Positions 33,485 to 41,411 of a DNA stretch of 64,000 bases are shown here, piece by piece (within the stretch, counting starts at the first letter, position 1; each line of letters opens with the position of its first letter). The translations under genes and the position numbers were made by a program. The notes beneath the pieces are model-generated. The model was not told the DNA's origin. It saw nothing but the letters and a program-made list of their open reading frames with translations, and did not search any database. The DNA is from JAENVU01 sp046598395 (lineage in GTDB: Bacteria; Actinomycetota; Acidimicrobiia; IMCC26256; JAENVU01): positions 1 to 64,000 of the forward strand of contig JBKJIQ010000050.1 of the NCBI GenBank assembly GCA_046598395.1, in the 5' to 3' direction.

Positions 33485-33799
33485 ATGGCAAGCGAAGGGC
33501 TCCACGAACCCGCCGACCAACTGACTCCGGAGGTGATCGACCGCCATCGAGCGATCAGGTCGATCATGGAAGAGTTCGAGGCAGTGGACTGGTACGACCA
33601 ACGCGCGAGCGCAACCAACGACCCGGAACTACGTTCGGTGCTCGAACACAACCGGGACGAGGAGAAAGAACACGCGGCGATGGCGCTCGAGTGGCTGCGC
33701 CGTCACGACGCCGTCTTGGATCGACACCTCCGGACCTATCTTTGGACCAACGGCTCCATAACCGAACGCGAAGCCGACGACACTGCGTCGAGCGCGTAA
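33485..33799 (+). CDS. encapsulated-ferritin (EncFtn)-like protein lacking a targeting peptide
   Basis: 104-residue ferritin-like protein matching the encapsulated ferritin family. Its pattern is HRAIRSIMEEFEAVDWYDQR, HNRDEEKEHAAMALEWLRR and HLRTYLW. Glu30, Trp36, Tyr37, Glu60 and His63 correspond to the inter-subunit ferroxidase site of Rhodospirillum rubrum EncFtn. Known family members end in a short cargo-loading peptide (GSLKG type) and lie next to an encapsulin gene; here the protein stops at READDTASSA, no other frame supplies such a peptide, and no encapsulin is within the window. GAAGGA precedes ATG 33485. It should oxidise and handle iron, perhaps free in the cytoplasm. Confidence 0.85.
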   Translation: MASEGLHEPADQLTPEVIDRHRAIRSIMEEFEAVDWYDQRASATNDPELRSVLEHNRDEEKEHAAMALEWLRRHDAVLDRHLRTYLWTNGSITEREADDTASSA

Positions 33800-33936
33800 C
33801 TGCGCAGCCGAACCGCTCGCGTCGACCCGACCGAGCGAGCAATCCAGGGACTACGTCCCAACCTCACCAACGGAATGACGTCCTGGCGGTCGTCAGTTAG
33901 CCTCGCCTGCCGGCCAGCCGACGAGAGGAATTCACG

Positions 33937-34902
33937 ATGCACACCAGGCTCACGGACGTCTTGGGCATCGAACATCCGGTGATGCTCGCGGGCATGGGCG
34001 GTGTGTCGTACTCCGCCCTGGTTGCGGCGGTGTCCGAGGCAGGAGGCTTCGGGTGCTTCGGCGCGTCGACGATGAGCAGCGACGAGATGGTGAACGAGAT
34101 CCGCGCCGCCAAGGCCCTCACCAGTAAGCCGCTCGGGGTTGACTTGCTGACCGCGATGCCCGACCGGCTGATGGACGATGTTGGGGCGTTGATTCGTGAA
34201 GGGGCGGCCGTGTTCGCCGCCGGCCTGGGTGTGCCGCGCGATGTGATCACGCTGTGTCACGAACACAATGTGTTGGTCCTTTCGATGTGCGGCAAGGTGC
34301 GTCATGCGGTGGCCGCGGTCGAAGCGGGGTGCGACATCGTGGTCGCGCAAGGCACCGAGGCCGGCGGTCACACCGGCCAGATTGCGACCTTGCCGCTCGT
34401 ACCCCAGATTGTGGATGCGGTGGGTGATCGGGTGCCCGTAGTCGCCGCCGGCGGGATCTTCGATGGCCGCGGTCTCGCGGCCGCGCTCGCGCTCGGAGCC
34501 GACGGCGTGTGGATCGGCACTCGCTTCATCGCCACGCCCGAGGCGCGTTCCGCGCCGGGCTACAAGGATGCGCTGCTCCGCACCGGCGAGGATGGCACCA
34601 CCATCTCGCGGGCGTTCACGGGCAAGACGTTGCGCGCCGTTGCCAACGACACCACTCGCTATTTCGATGCGCATCCGGATGAGCTCGAAAAGTTCCCCGA
34701 AATGCTGGTGAAATCGGTGGCGGGCGGCTGGATGCACCTCGGAGCCAGCGAGTCGACGCCGGGCGTGGACCCTGATCGTGAGTGTTATCCAGCGGGCCAG
34801 GGTGTGGGCGCCATCCACGATCTCATCCCCGCGGGCGACATTGTGGAAAGCATCGTGGCCGAAGCCGGCCTGGCGCTGGACCGTCTCATGACCCTGAGAT
34901 AA
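33937..34902 (+). CDS. FMN-dependent nitronate monooxygenase-like oxidoreductase
   Basis: 321-residue TIM-barrel flavoprotein of the NPD/nitronate monooxygenase family (FabK-like). HPVMLAGMGGVSY opens the barrel, ALVAAVSEAGGFGCFGA follows, AQGTEAGGHTG carries the candidate catalytic histidine, and the FMN phosphate site is PVVAAGGIFDGRGLAAALALGADGVWIGTRF. Members oxidise alkyl nitronates or reduce quinones/enoyl substrates, so the substrate is left open. GAGAGGA lies 10 nt before the ATG. Convergent with the GDP-mannose dehydratase gene. Confidence 0.85.
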   Translation: MHTRLTDVLGIEHPVMLAGMGGVSYSALVAAVSEAGGFGCFGASTMSSDEMVNEIRAAKALTSKPLGVDLLTAMPDRLMDDVGALIREGAAVFAAGLGVPRDVITLCHEHNVLVLSMCGKVRHAVAAVEAGCDIVVAQGTEAGGHTGQIATLPLVPQIVDAVGDRVPVVAAGGIFDGRGLAAALALGADGVWIGTRFIATPEARSAPGYKDALLRTGEDGTTISRAFTGKTLRAVANDTTRYFDAHPDELEKFPEMLVKSVAGGWMHLGASESTPGVDPDRECYPAGQGVGAIHDLIPAGDIVESIVAEAGLALDRLMTLR

Positions 34903-34906
34903 GCCG

Positions 34907-34940
34907 CCGCTCGGCCGGGGCCAGACGGCGGGCCGAGCGG
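34907..34940. terminator. bidirectional hairpin terminator
   Basis: CCGCTCGGCC at 34907-34916 and GGCCGAGCGG at 34931-34940 form a perfect 10-bp stem with a 14-nt loop between two convergent genes. Confidence 0.6.
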
Positions 34941-34951
34941 GGCCGGACGCG

Positions 34952-35947
34952 TTAGCGGCGGCCGGAGTCGAGCAGGTCTTGTTCGTGCTTGAGGTCGGAC
35001 TCGTACATGCGGGCCACGAGCTCTTCGAAGTTCACCTTCGGGGTCCAGCCCAACTTCTCGCGGGCCTTCGTGGCATCGCCGAGGAGGAGGTCCACCTCGG
35101 CGGGACGGTCGAAGCGCGTGTCGTGGGTGACGAAGGGCTCCCAGTCGTCATAGCCCGCGAGGCGGAACGCGACCTCGAGGAACTCACGGATGGTGTGGGT
35201 CTCACCGGTTGCGATGACGTAGTCGTCGGGCTCGTCCTCTTGGAGCATCAACCACATCGCCTCCACGTAGTCGCCCGCGTATCCCCAGTCGCGCGCGGAG
35301 TCGAGATTTCCGAGACTGATCGAGTCTTGGATCCCGAGCTTGATGCGCGCGAGTGAGTTCGTGATCTTGCGGGTGACGAACTCGAGGCCGCGGCGCTCGC
35401 TTTCGTGGTTGAACAAGATGCCGCTACTCGCGTGCAGGTTGTACGACTCGCGGTAGTTCACGGTCATGTCGTGGCCGAAGACCTTCGCAACGCCGTAGGG
35501 CGAGCGAGGGTGGAACGGCGTCGTTTCCTTCTGCGGCGTCTCGCGCACCTTGCCGAACATCTCCGAGGAACTTGCTTGATAGAACCGCATCGGATTGTTG
35601 GCGGTTCCGCCCACGATGCGAACGGCTTCGAGCATGCGCAGCACGCCGAGGCCAGTGATTTCTGCCGTGAGCTCGGCCTGCTTGAACGAGAGCTGGACGA
35701 AGCTGATGGCCCCGAGGTTGTACACCTCGTCGGGTTGCACTTGTTCCACCGCGGCAATGAGCGACGGGAGGTCGCGCAGATCGCCGCCGACGAGATCGAG
35801 ACCAGGGTTTTCTTCCATGACGAGCTTGGCTTTGGGGTTGGCCTGGCCGGGGATGAGACCAAAGACTTGGTAGCCCTTCGACGTGAGGAGCTGGCTCAGA
35901 TATCGACCGTCCTGCCCGGTGATTCCGGTGATAAGCGCGCGCTTCAT
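34952..35947 (-). CDS. gmd: GDP-mannose 4,6-dehydratase
   Basis: 331-residue extended short-chain dehydrogenase that makes GDP-4-keto-6-deoxy-mannose, the precursor of fucose, rhamnose-type and related sugars. ALITGITGQDGRYLSQLL is the NADP-binding GxxGxxG region, SSSEMFGKVRETPQKETTPF contains the active-site Ser/Glu, SPYGVAKVFGH is the catalytic YxxxK, and FNHESERRGLEFVTRKI is a Gmd signature. AGAGGA lies 6 nt before ATG 35947. No fucose synthase gene is adjacent. Likely feeds cell-surface glycan synthesis. Confidence 0.92.
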   Translation of the reverse strand: MKRALITGITGQDGRYLSQLLTSKGYQVFGLIPGQANPKAKLVMEENPGLDLVGGDLRDLPSLIAAVEQVQPDEVYNLGAISFVQLSFKQAELTAEITGLGVLRMLEAVRIVGGTANNPMRFYQASSSEMFGKVRETPQKETTPFHPRSPYGVAKVFGHDMTVNYRESYNLHASSGILFNHESERRGLEFVTRKITNSLARIKLGIQDSISLGNLDSARDWGYAGDYVEAMWLMLQEDEPDDYVIATGETHTIREFLEVAFRLAGYDDWEPFVTHDTRFDRPAEVDLLLGDATKAREKLGWTPKVNFEELVARMYESDLKHEQDLLDSGRR

Positions 35948-35981
35948 GCGTTCCTCTCGCCTCGACGAAGTGGGGTCGAGA

Positions 35982-36428
35982 TTAGTCCTGTGCGCTCGAA
36001 AAGCCCGAAGGGTCCAGTTGGTAGAGGAATTCGGCGCATCGCTGCGCTTCGTCGGCTTCGCCGATGGAATCGGCCACGAGGCGCAGACCGTCGAGTGCAT
36101 GCAGGAAGCCAAGGTTCTCAGGGTGAGAGCTGCGCACATACCCCGAACCCCGCCATCCGGATTGGCGGAGTTGATCGAGACCACGGTGGTAGCCCACCCG
36201 GAAATATGCGTAGGCCTCGATGTCGTCGCGAGCGGTGGTGCCGAGCTCAGCCCATACGCCCACGCACCGAGGGCGGGCCGTGGCGATGGCGCGTAACGCA
36301 GCGCGGCGAGCGTCGAGGTCGGACTCGGCCGTCGCGGCGGCCAGCGCGGCGAGAACGTGGTCGGGTTCCGGGGCGAGCACCGTCTCGGGTGGTCCGCCGC
36401 GGTGGAGTCCTATTGGTTGGTCGGTCAT
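35982..36428 (-). CDS. DUF3151 family protein
   Basis: 148-residue actinobacterial protein of unknown function. Typical stretches are PEPDHVLAALAAATAES, ARPRCVGVWAELG, EAYAYFRVGYHRGLDQLRQSGWRGSGYVRW-like text and FLHALDGLRLVADSIGE. The helical, TPR-like pattern suggests a scaffold fold. TACATT lies 7 nt before ATG 36428. It is 34 bp upstream of gmd on the same strand and divergent from the phosphatase operon; DUF3151 genes are widespread in actinobacterial core genomes. Confidence 0.85.
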   Translation of the reverse strand: MTDQPIGLHRGGPPETVLAPEPDHVLAALAAATAESDLDARRAALRAIATARPRCVGVWAELGTTARDDIEAYAYFRVGYHRGLDQLRQSGWRGSGYVRSSHPENLGFLHALDGLRLVADSIGEADEAQRCAEFLYQLDPSGFSSAQD

Positions 36429-36435
36429 CGCGGCG

Positions 36436-36441
36436 AATGTA
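36436..36441 (-). promoter_or_regulatory. -10 box TACATT, leaderless start of the DUF3151 gene
   Basis: TACATT on the minus strand, 7 nt before ATG 36428. Confidence 0.5.
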
Positions 36442-36490
36442 GTGCCCGACGTGCGAGAGGCCCGGGGGCGCGGTTGCCGGGTTGCGCCGG

Positions 36491-36496
36491 TACCAT
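36491..36496 (+). promoter_or_regulatory. -10 box TACCAT, leaderless start
   Basis: TACCAT lies 7 nt before GTG 36504 of the histidine phosphatase and supports that start over internal ATGs at 36552 and 36594. Confidence 0.5.
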
Positions 36497-36503
36497 CCTT
36501 TGT

Positions 36504-37289
36504 GTGACCCACGCGGCTTCCGAAACCACGACACCAGCACCGGAGTCGGATATGCCGGAGCCCGTCGTCCCGGAGCCGCAGCACCACGCACTCATGACCT
36601 TGGTGTTGGTCCGTCACGCGGTGACCGCGCAGACGGGTCCGCTGCTCTCCGGGCGCACCCCGGGGATTGATCTCTCCGATCTCGGGAATGAGCAAGCGAG
36701 TGCTGCGGGCGAGCGGCTCGCGAGTTTGCCGATCGCCGCGGTCTACGCGAGCCCGATTGAACGCACTCGCCAAACCGCTGCGCATATCGCGTCGCATCAC
36801 CACCTCGAGGTGCAAGTGCTCGACGGTGTGATCGAGGCCGACTACGGCGAATGGACCGGTGGCCGGATCGAGGACCTGGCCAAGACCGATCTGTGGAAGA
36901 CCGTGCAACGGACGCCGTCCCGCGCGCGATTCCCCAATGGCGAATCGATCGCAGAGATGCAGACGCGGACGGTCACCGCACTGGAATCCGTAGTGGCAGC
37001 TCACCCCGGCGAGATGGTGGTCGTGGTTTCACACGCCGATCCGATCAAGTCGGTGATTGCCCACTTCACCGGTGTGCATTTGGATTTGTTCCAGCGGATT
37101 TCGGTGTCGCCGGCGTCGGTCACCGTGTTCTCGCTCGGGTCCTACGGTGCCGTGTTGGTGAAGTGCAACGACACCGGTTCACTCTCTGAGCTCGTCCCGC
37201 CCGTGAAGCCTGACGCCGAGCCTGATGCCGAGGGTGACGCGGCGGCAACCGACGCCGGTGCGGAGCCGAAGGCGGTGTCGAGCTCGTGA
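36504..37289 (+). CDS. histidine phosphatase (phosphoglycerate mutase-like, MSMEG_4193/SCO1662-type)
   Basis: 261-residue phosphatase. LVLVRHAVTA holds the RHG-type catalytic histidine (here RHA), SPIERTRQTAAHIA is the second arginine region, EADYGEWTGGRIEDL carries the acid residue, and VVVVSHADPIKSVI the second histidine. A Pro/Glu-rich N-terminal tail of about 30 residues depends on the GTG start chosen. First gene of an actinobacterial trio: it overlaps the DUF3090 gene by 4 bp (GTGA), which overlaps the SCO1664-like gene by 10 bp. The substrate is unknown. The C-terminal tail is Asp/Glu/Ala-rich. Confidence 0.85.
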   Translation: MTHAASETTTPAPESDMPEPVVPEPQHHALMTLVLVRHAVTAQTGPLLSGRTPGIDLSDLGNEQASAAGERLASLPIAAVYASPIERTRQTAAHIASHHHLEVQVLDGVIEADYGEWTGGRIEDLAKTDLWKTVQRTPSRARFPNGESIAEMQTRTVTALESVVAAHPGEMVVVVSHADPIKSVIAHFTGVHLDLFQRISVSPASVTVFSLGSYGAVLVKCNDTGSLSELVPPVKPDAEPDAEGDAAATDAGAEPKAVSSS

Positions 37290-37828
37290 GCGTCGTCGAA
37301 CTCGATGGTGTCGACTCGCTGGGCGCGGGGGCGATCGGCGAACCCGGCAGCCGGGTCTTCTACATCCAGGCCGACAAGGGCGGAACCCGACTCACAGTGT
37401 TGGTGGAAAAGGAGCAGGTCGCGCTCTTGGCCCAGGAAGCAGTGGCGTTTCTGGATCGCATTGCCGAAGATCATCCCGAGCCAAAATCGGAGAGTTCAAC
37501 GCTGCACCCGAGCGCCGCGCAGGTCACCGAGCCCGCAGTACCGCTCTTCCGGGCTCGCATGATTGGGCTCGGGTTTGAACCTGATCGCGGCCTGGTACTG
37601 ATCGAGCTCCGTGAGAACAGCGACGACGACGCGGACGCCGAGACCACGTTTGGCGGTGACCCGCCCGATGACGACGATGGCTTCGTGGCACGGATTCTCG
37701 CCACTCGCGCCCAGGTGCGCGCGATGGCTGCACGGGGCGCAGATGCAGTGAGTGGCGGTCGACCACCCTGTCCGCTGTGTGAGTTTCCGATGGACCCGGC
37801 GGGTCACATCTGTCCTCGGTGGAACTGA
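37286..37828 (+). CDS. DUF3090 family protein
   Basis: 180-residue protein, second in the phosphatase-DUF3090-SCO1664 trio. Characteristic parts are GAIGEPGSRVFYIQADKGG, VLVEKEQVALLAQEAVAFLDRI, PLFRARMIGLGFEPDRGLVLIEL, and a C-terminal zinc-binding-like CPLCEFPMDPAGHICPRWN with three cysteines and one histidine. Function unknown; the strict gene order in actinobacteria suggests it works with its neighbours. GTG start overlaps the phosphatase stop; its own stop overlaps the next gene. Confidence 0.88.
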   Translation: MSVVELDGVDSLGAGAIGEPGSRVFYIQADKGGTRLTVLVEKEQVALLAQEAVAFLDRIAEDHPEPKSESSTLHPSAAQVTEPAVPLFRARMIGLGFEPDRGLVLIELRENSDDDADAETTFGGDPPDDDDGFVARILATRAQVRAMAARGADAVSGGRPPCPLCEFPMDPAGHICPRWN

Positions 37829-38538
37829 CTCCGGACGCGGCCGCGCGGGTGCTCGACACCGGAGCGATCAACGTGGTCGGCCGGGTGGCATGGTCTTCCA
37901 ACGCGGCGCTGCTCGTGACGATCGAACTCGACGGTGCCGAGATGCTCGCGGTCTACAAACCCCAGCGAGGTGAGCGGCCACTGTGGGACTTCCCTGACGG
38001 CACGCTGTGTCACCGCGAAACCGCCGCGTACCAATTGAGCGCCGCGCTCGGTTGGGACCTCGTGCCGCGCACCGTCTTGCGCGATGGTCCGTACGGGATC
38101 GGGATGGTCCAGCGCTTCGTGGAACATGATCCCGATGAGCATTACTTCACGTTGCTGGACTCACACGTCGAAACGTTCCAGCGGTTCGCCGTGTTCGACG
38201 TGATCGTGAACAACGCCGACCGGAAGGGCGGGCACTGCCTGCGGGAGTTGAGTACCGGTCACATCTACGGGATCGACCACGGGCTGACGTTCCACGTGGC
38301 CCCGAAGTTGCGTACGGTCATCTGGGACTTCGCCTCAGAACGGATTCCCGATGACCTGGTGGCGGATGTGGCGAGCCTGCGGGACCGGCTCGATGGCGAC
38401 TTCGGTGAGGGGTTCCGCTCGTTGCTCCATCCGGTGGAGTTCGAAGCGCTGCTTGCTCGCATCGACGAACTGCTGCTTGACGGCCGCCTCCCCGAGCCCG
38501 AGGAGGGCTACCACTCCGTCCCCTGGCCGATGATCTGA
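37819..38538 (+). CDS. SCO1664-family (PI3/PI4-kinase-like fold) protein
   Basis: 239-residue protein of the actinobacterial SCO1664 family, related to PI3/4-kinase-type folds. MLAVYKPQRGERPLWDFP contains the nucleotide-binding lysine, CHRETAAYQLS follows, and FDVIVNNADRKGGHCL plus GIDHGLTFH resemble the catalytic D-x-x-x-x-N and DHG-type metal sites. A role in phosphorylating an inositol-like small molecule has been guessed because the family often neighbours mshC of mycothiol synthesis; mshC is not next to it here. It overlaps the DUF3090 gene by 10 bp. Confidence 0.85.
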   Translation: MELTPDAAARVLDTGAINVVGRVAWSSNAALLVTIELDGAEMLAVYKPQRGERPLWDFPDGTLCHRETAAYQLSAALGWDLVPRTVLRDGPYGIGMVQRFVEHDPDEHYFTLLDSHVETFQRFAVFDVIVNNADRKGGHCLRELSTGHIYGIDHGLTFHVAPKLRTVIWDFASERIPDDLVADVASLRDRLDGDFGEGFRSLLHPVEFEALLARIDELLLDGRLPEPEEGYHSVPWPMI

Positions 38539-38569
38539 ACCCGCGTGAGTGGCCAGGCCCCGAGGAGGG

Positions 38570-40234
38570 TCAGACCGGTTCGAGAATGTCGGAGAGGTAA
38601 CGGTCCTTGCAGAGGGACCGCTGGAGCTTGCCGGAGGACGTCTTGGGCAGTGTGCCCGAGGCAACGAGGATGATCTCGGACGGCGGTATGCCGATGGCGT
38701 TCGTGACGCGTTCAGCCACCTCGGTACGCACCGGGTCCATGCGCGCGTCGGTGTTGGTCTCGGCCACCACCACAATCGATTCGCGGCCGCGTCGCCCGGT
38801 GGTTCCGAATGCGATCACGTTGCCGGCGCGGACACCATCGACCCGGGCCGCAGCGCGTTCGATGTCTTCGGGGAACACGTTGCGGCCGCCCACGATGATC
38901 ACGTCTTTGCGACGACCGCAGATCACCACCTCGCCTTCGATGAGATAGCCGAGGTCGCCAGTCCGCAGCCAGCCATCGCGAAAGGCGGCTGCCGTCGCGG
39001 CGGCATTGCGGAAGTACCCCGGCGTGATGGAGTTGCCGCGCAGTTCGATCTCACCCACCTCACGATCGGCGCCGGAGATACCAGTAACGGGATCCACGAC
39101 GCGCATTGCGAGTCCGTCGAGTACTCGCCCCAGCCGGGGGAGCCGCCGCGCCCCGCCGCGGTTGGCGTCGATGGGTGCCGCGTAATTGTCAGTTTCCAAC
39201 ACGCGCTGGTCCACGATGTCGACGGCCATTCCGGCGCCCGGATCGGGGAAGGTGATCGCGAGGGTCGCCTCGGCCATTCCGTAGACGCAGAACGCCGCGC
39301 CCGGGTCGAGTCCGAACGGCGAACCCGCCGCGAGAAACGCGTCGACGGAATCGGGGTCGATCGGTTCCGCTCCGTTCAGCGCGATCCGCCACGACGAGAG
39401 GTCGAGGTCTCCGGCGCGCCGCAGGGCACGGGCCGCGAGCGCATAGGAGAAGTTCGGACCGCCGGTGACCGTTGCGCGGAAGTTCGACATCCAGTCCATC
39501 CACCGCGCCGGTGCCGCGAGGAAATCCTGGGGTGCACCGAGGATGAGGTCCATGCCCGTGGTCATCGGTAGGCCGAGCAGGCCAATCAATCCCATGTCGT
39601 GATACAGCGGCAACCATGACGCCACCCGGTCGCGGGCAACGTCGATCGCGGCTCCCCGACTGATCGCGTCCAGGTTCGCGGTCACACAGCGATGGGGGAG
39701 CATCACGCCCTTGGGCTCCGCGGTGCTCCCGCTCGTGAACTGCAGGATGGCGAGAGACTCCGGGTCCACGGTGGGCACCACGTACGCGCTCGCCGACGCG
39801 CCGTGTGTGAGTTCGCGGAAGGTGGTGGCGACGAGATCCGGCGGAACGAACTCCGCGAGTTGGGGGTCGACGAGGATGATGGTGGCCTCGGAGTTTTCGA
39901 CGCGCCGACGGGTGGCGTCGATGAACTCCTCGATCGAACCGAGTCGCATTGGGAGCGGGAGCATCGCGACCGCGGCACCCGCGAGCCAGGTGGCCTGAAT
40001 CGCGGTCACGAGCGCGCGGCTGGTGGGGCCAAGAATCGCCACGATGGCTCCGGGCCCGATGCCGCGCGCCTGGAGCGCAGCTGCGCCGGCTCGGGCATCG
40101 GCGTGGAGGCGAGCCCATTCCACGGGATCGGTGGAATATTGCGGGCCGTCGGGAGCGCCGGTGACAAAGGTGATGGAGCCCGGCTGCTCCGCGGCGGCAA
40201 TGAGCCGCGCAGTGAGGGTGGTCGCGTCGGTCAT
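38570..40234 (-). CDS. fatty-acyl-AMP ligase (FadD32-like)
   Basis: 554-residue adenylate-forming enzyme. AILQFTSGSTAEPKGVMLPH is the AMP/phosphate-binding loop; WLPLYHDMGLIG is diagnostic for fatty-acyl-AMP ligases; FCVYGMAEATLAITFP, GWLRTGDLGYLIEGEVVICGRRKDVI and the final GTLPKTSSGKLQR complete the fold. Members activate long-chain acids and hand them to polyketide synthases or acyl carriers. No PKS or ACP gene adjoins it. ATG 40234 is used; the open frame extending to 40465 overlaps nhaA and is ignored. It lies 35 bp downstream of nhaA. Confidence 0.88.
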   Translation of the reverse strand: MTDATTLTARLIAAAEQPGSITFVTGAPDGPQYSTDPVEWARLHADARAGAAALQARGIGPGAIVAILGPTSRALVTAIQATWLAGAAVAMLPLPMRLGSIEEFIDATRRRVENSEATIILVDPQLAEFVPPDLVATTFRELTHGASASAYVVPTVDPESLAILQFTSGSTAEPKGVMLPHRCVTANLDAISRGAAIDVARDRVASWLPLYHDMGLIGLLGLPMTTGMDLILGAPQDFLAAPARWMDWMSNFRATVTGGPNFSYALAARALRRAGDLDLSSWRIALNGAEPIDPDSVDAFLAAGSPFGLDPGAAFCVYGMAEATLAITFPDPGAGMAVDIVDQRVLETDNYAAPIDANRGGARRLPRLGRVLDGLAMRVVDPVTGISGADREVGEIELRGNSITPGYFRNAAATAAAFRDGWLRTGDLGYLIEGEVVICGRRKDVIIVGGRNVFPEDIERAAARVDGVRAGNVIAFGTTGRRGRESIVVVAETNTDARMDPVRTEVAERVTNAIGIPPSEIILVASGTLPKTSSGKLQRSLCKDRYLSDILEPV

Positions 40235-40268
40235 CAGGTCTGCTTCGACTCGTCGATGCGCGCCGAGG

Positions 40269-41399
40269 TTACGTCGATGCGTTTGCCGAGGAGCGGACCG
40301 TTCGCAGCAGCACCACCGCGCCGATTCCGGACACGATCGAGGCGGCGAAGACCGCGATTTTCGCGGTCTGGAGGAGCGGGCCGGAGAACGCGAGCGTCGC
40401 GATAAACAGGCTGACCGTGAATCCGATGCCACCCAGGAGTCCGAGCGCCACGATCGAACGGGCACCCAAACCGGTAGGAAGCCGACCGCCGAGCCGCACC
40501 GCGAGCCAGGTCGATCCGGTGATGCCTACGAACTTCCCGACGATCAGTCCGAGTGCGATCCCCCACGCGACGGGACTCGTGACGGACGCGTGGAGCTGAC
40601 TCGCCGAGAGGATCACTCCGGCGTTCGCCAGTGCGAACAGCGGGAGGACCACGAGGTTGGTCCATGGCTTCAACGCGTGCTCGAGGGGTTCGAGCACGGG
40701 CTTGCCGGAGCGGACCCGGAGTGGCGTCGCCAGGCCCAGCACCGCCCCCGCGAGCGTGGCGTGCACGCCCGAACGGGAAAAGCAGATCCAGATCAGCACG
40801 GCCGGGATCACGAACCACCCTGGATGTTCGATGCACCGACCGACCGCGACCACGACCGCCAACCCGATCGCTGCAACAAGGAGCCAGACCGGCTTCACGC
40901 CGGTGGAATAGAAGATCGCGATCACGATGATCGCTCCGAGGTCGTCCACGATCGCGAGCGTGAGCAGGATGATTCCCAGGCCGCTCGGTGCCCGGCGTTT
41001 CGCGGATCGTAGGACCGCAAGCGCGAACGCGATGTCGGTGGCCATCGGTATTCCCCAACCGCGTGAGTGTGCAGTTCCCGCGGTGACGGCGAGGTAGATC
41101 AGCGCCGGTACCAGCATGCCGCCGAACGCCGCGGCGATGGGCACCGCGGCGGTGCGAGGGTCGCGGAGTTCGCCGTCGACGATCTCGCGCTTGATCTCGA
41201 GACCGACGGCGAAGAAGAAGATGGCCATGAGGCCGTCGGTCACCCAACTCTGCAACGTGAGCGCGTGATCAGGTCCGGGCAGCGAGAGATGCGTCGACCA
41301 CAGCTGCGCATAACTCGCGGGAGCGACGTTGGCCCAGACGAGGGCGGCGGCGGTAGCGGCGAGGAGAGCGATACCACCAGCCGAATCGGCGCGCAGCAC
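40269..41399 (-). CDS. nhaA: NhaA-type Na+/H+ antiporter
   Basis: 376-residue antiporter of about 12 membrane segments. IFFFAVGLEIKREIVDGEL is the NhaA family signature, MATDIAFALAVL carries the essential aspartates region, and TLAIVDDLGAIIVIAIFY the second. It exchanges Na+ (or Li+) for H+ and controls internal pH. GTG 41399 starts 12 bp after the FrhB-like gene stop, so both are probably one transcript. A short basic tail ends the protein. Confidence 0.92.
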   Translation of the reverse strand: MLRADSAGGIALLAATAAALVWANVAPASYAQLWSTHLSLPGPDHALTLQSWVTDGLMAIFFFAVGLEIKREIVDGELRDPRTAAVPIAAAFGGMLVPALIYLAVTAGTAHSRGWGIPMATDIAFALAVLRSAKRRAPSGLGIILLTLAIVDDLGAIIVIAIFYSTGVKPVWLLVAAIGLAVVVAVGRCIEHPGWFVIPAVLIWICFSRSGVHATLAGAVLGLATPLRVRSGKPVLEPLEHALKPWTNLVVLPLFALANAGVILSASQLHASVTSPVAWGIALGLIVGKFVGITGSTWLAVRLGGRLPTGLGARSIVALGLLGGIGFTVSLFIATLAFSGPLLQTAKIAVFAASIVSGIGAVVLLRTVRSSANAST

Positions 41400-41411
41400 C
41401 TTGGTGATGGG

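Noticed and set aside
33800..33900. hidden cargo-loading peptide after the EncFtn-like stop
   Set aside because: All three frames were read; none gives a GSLK-type motif.
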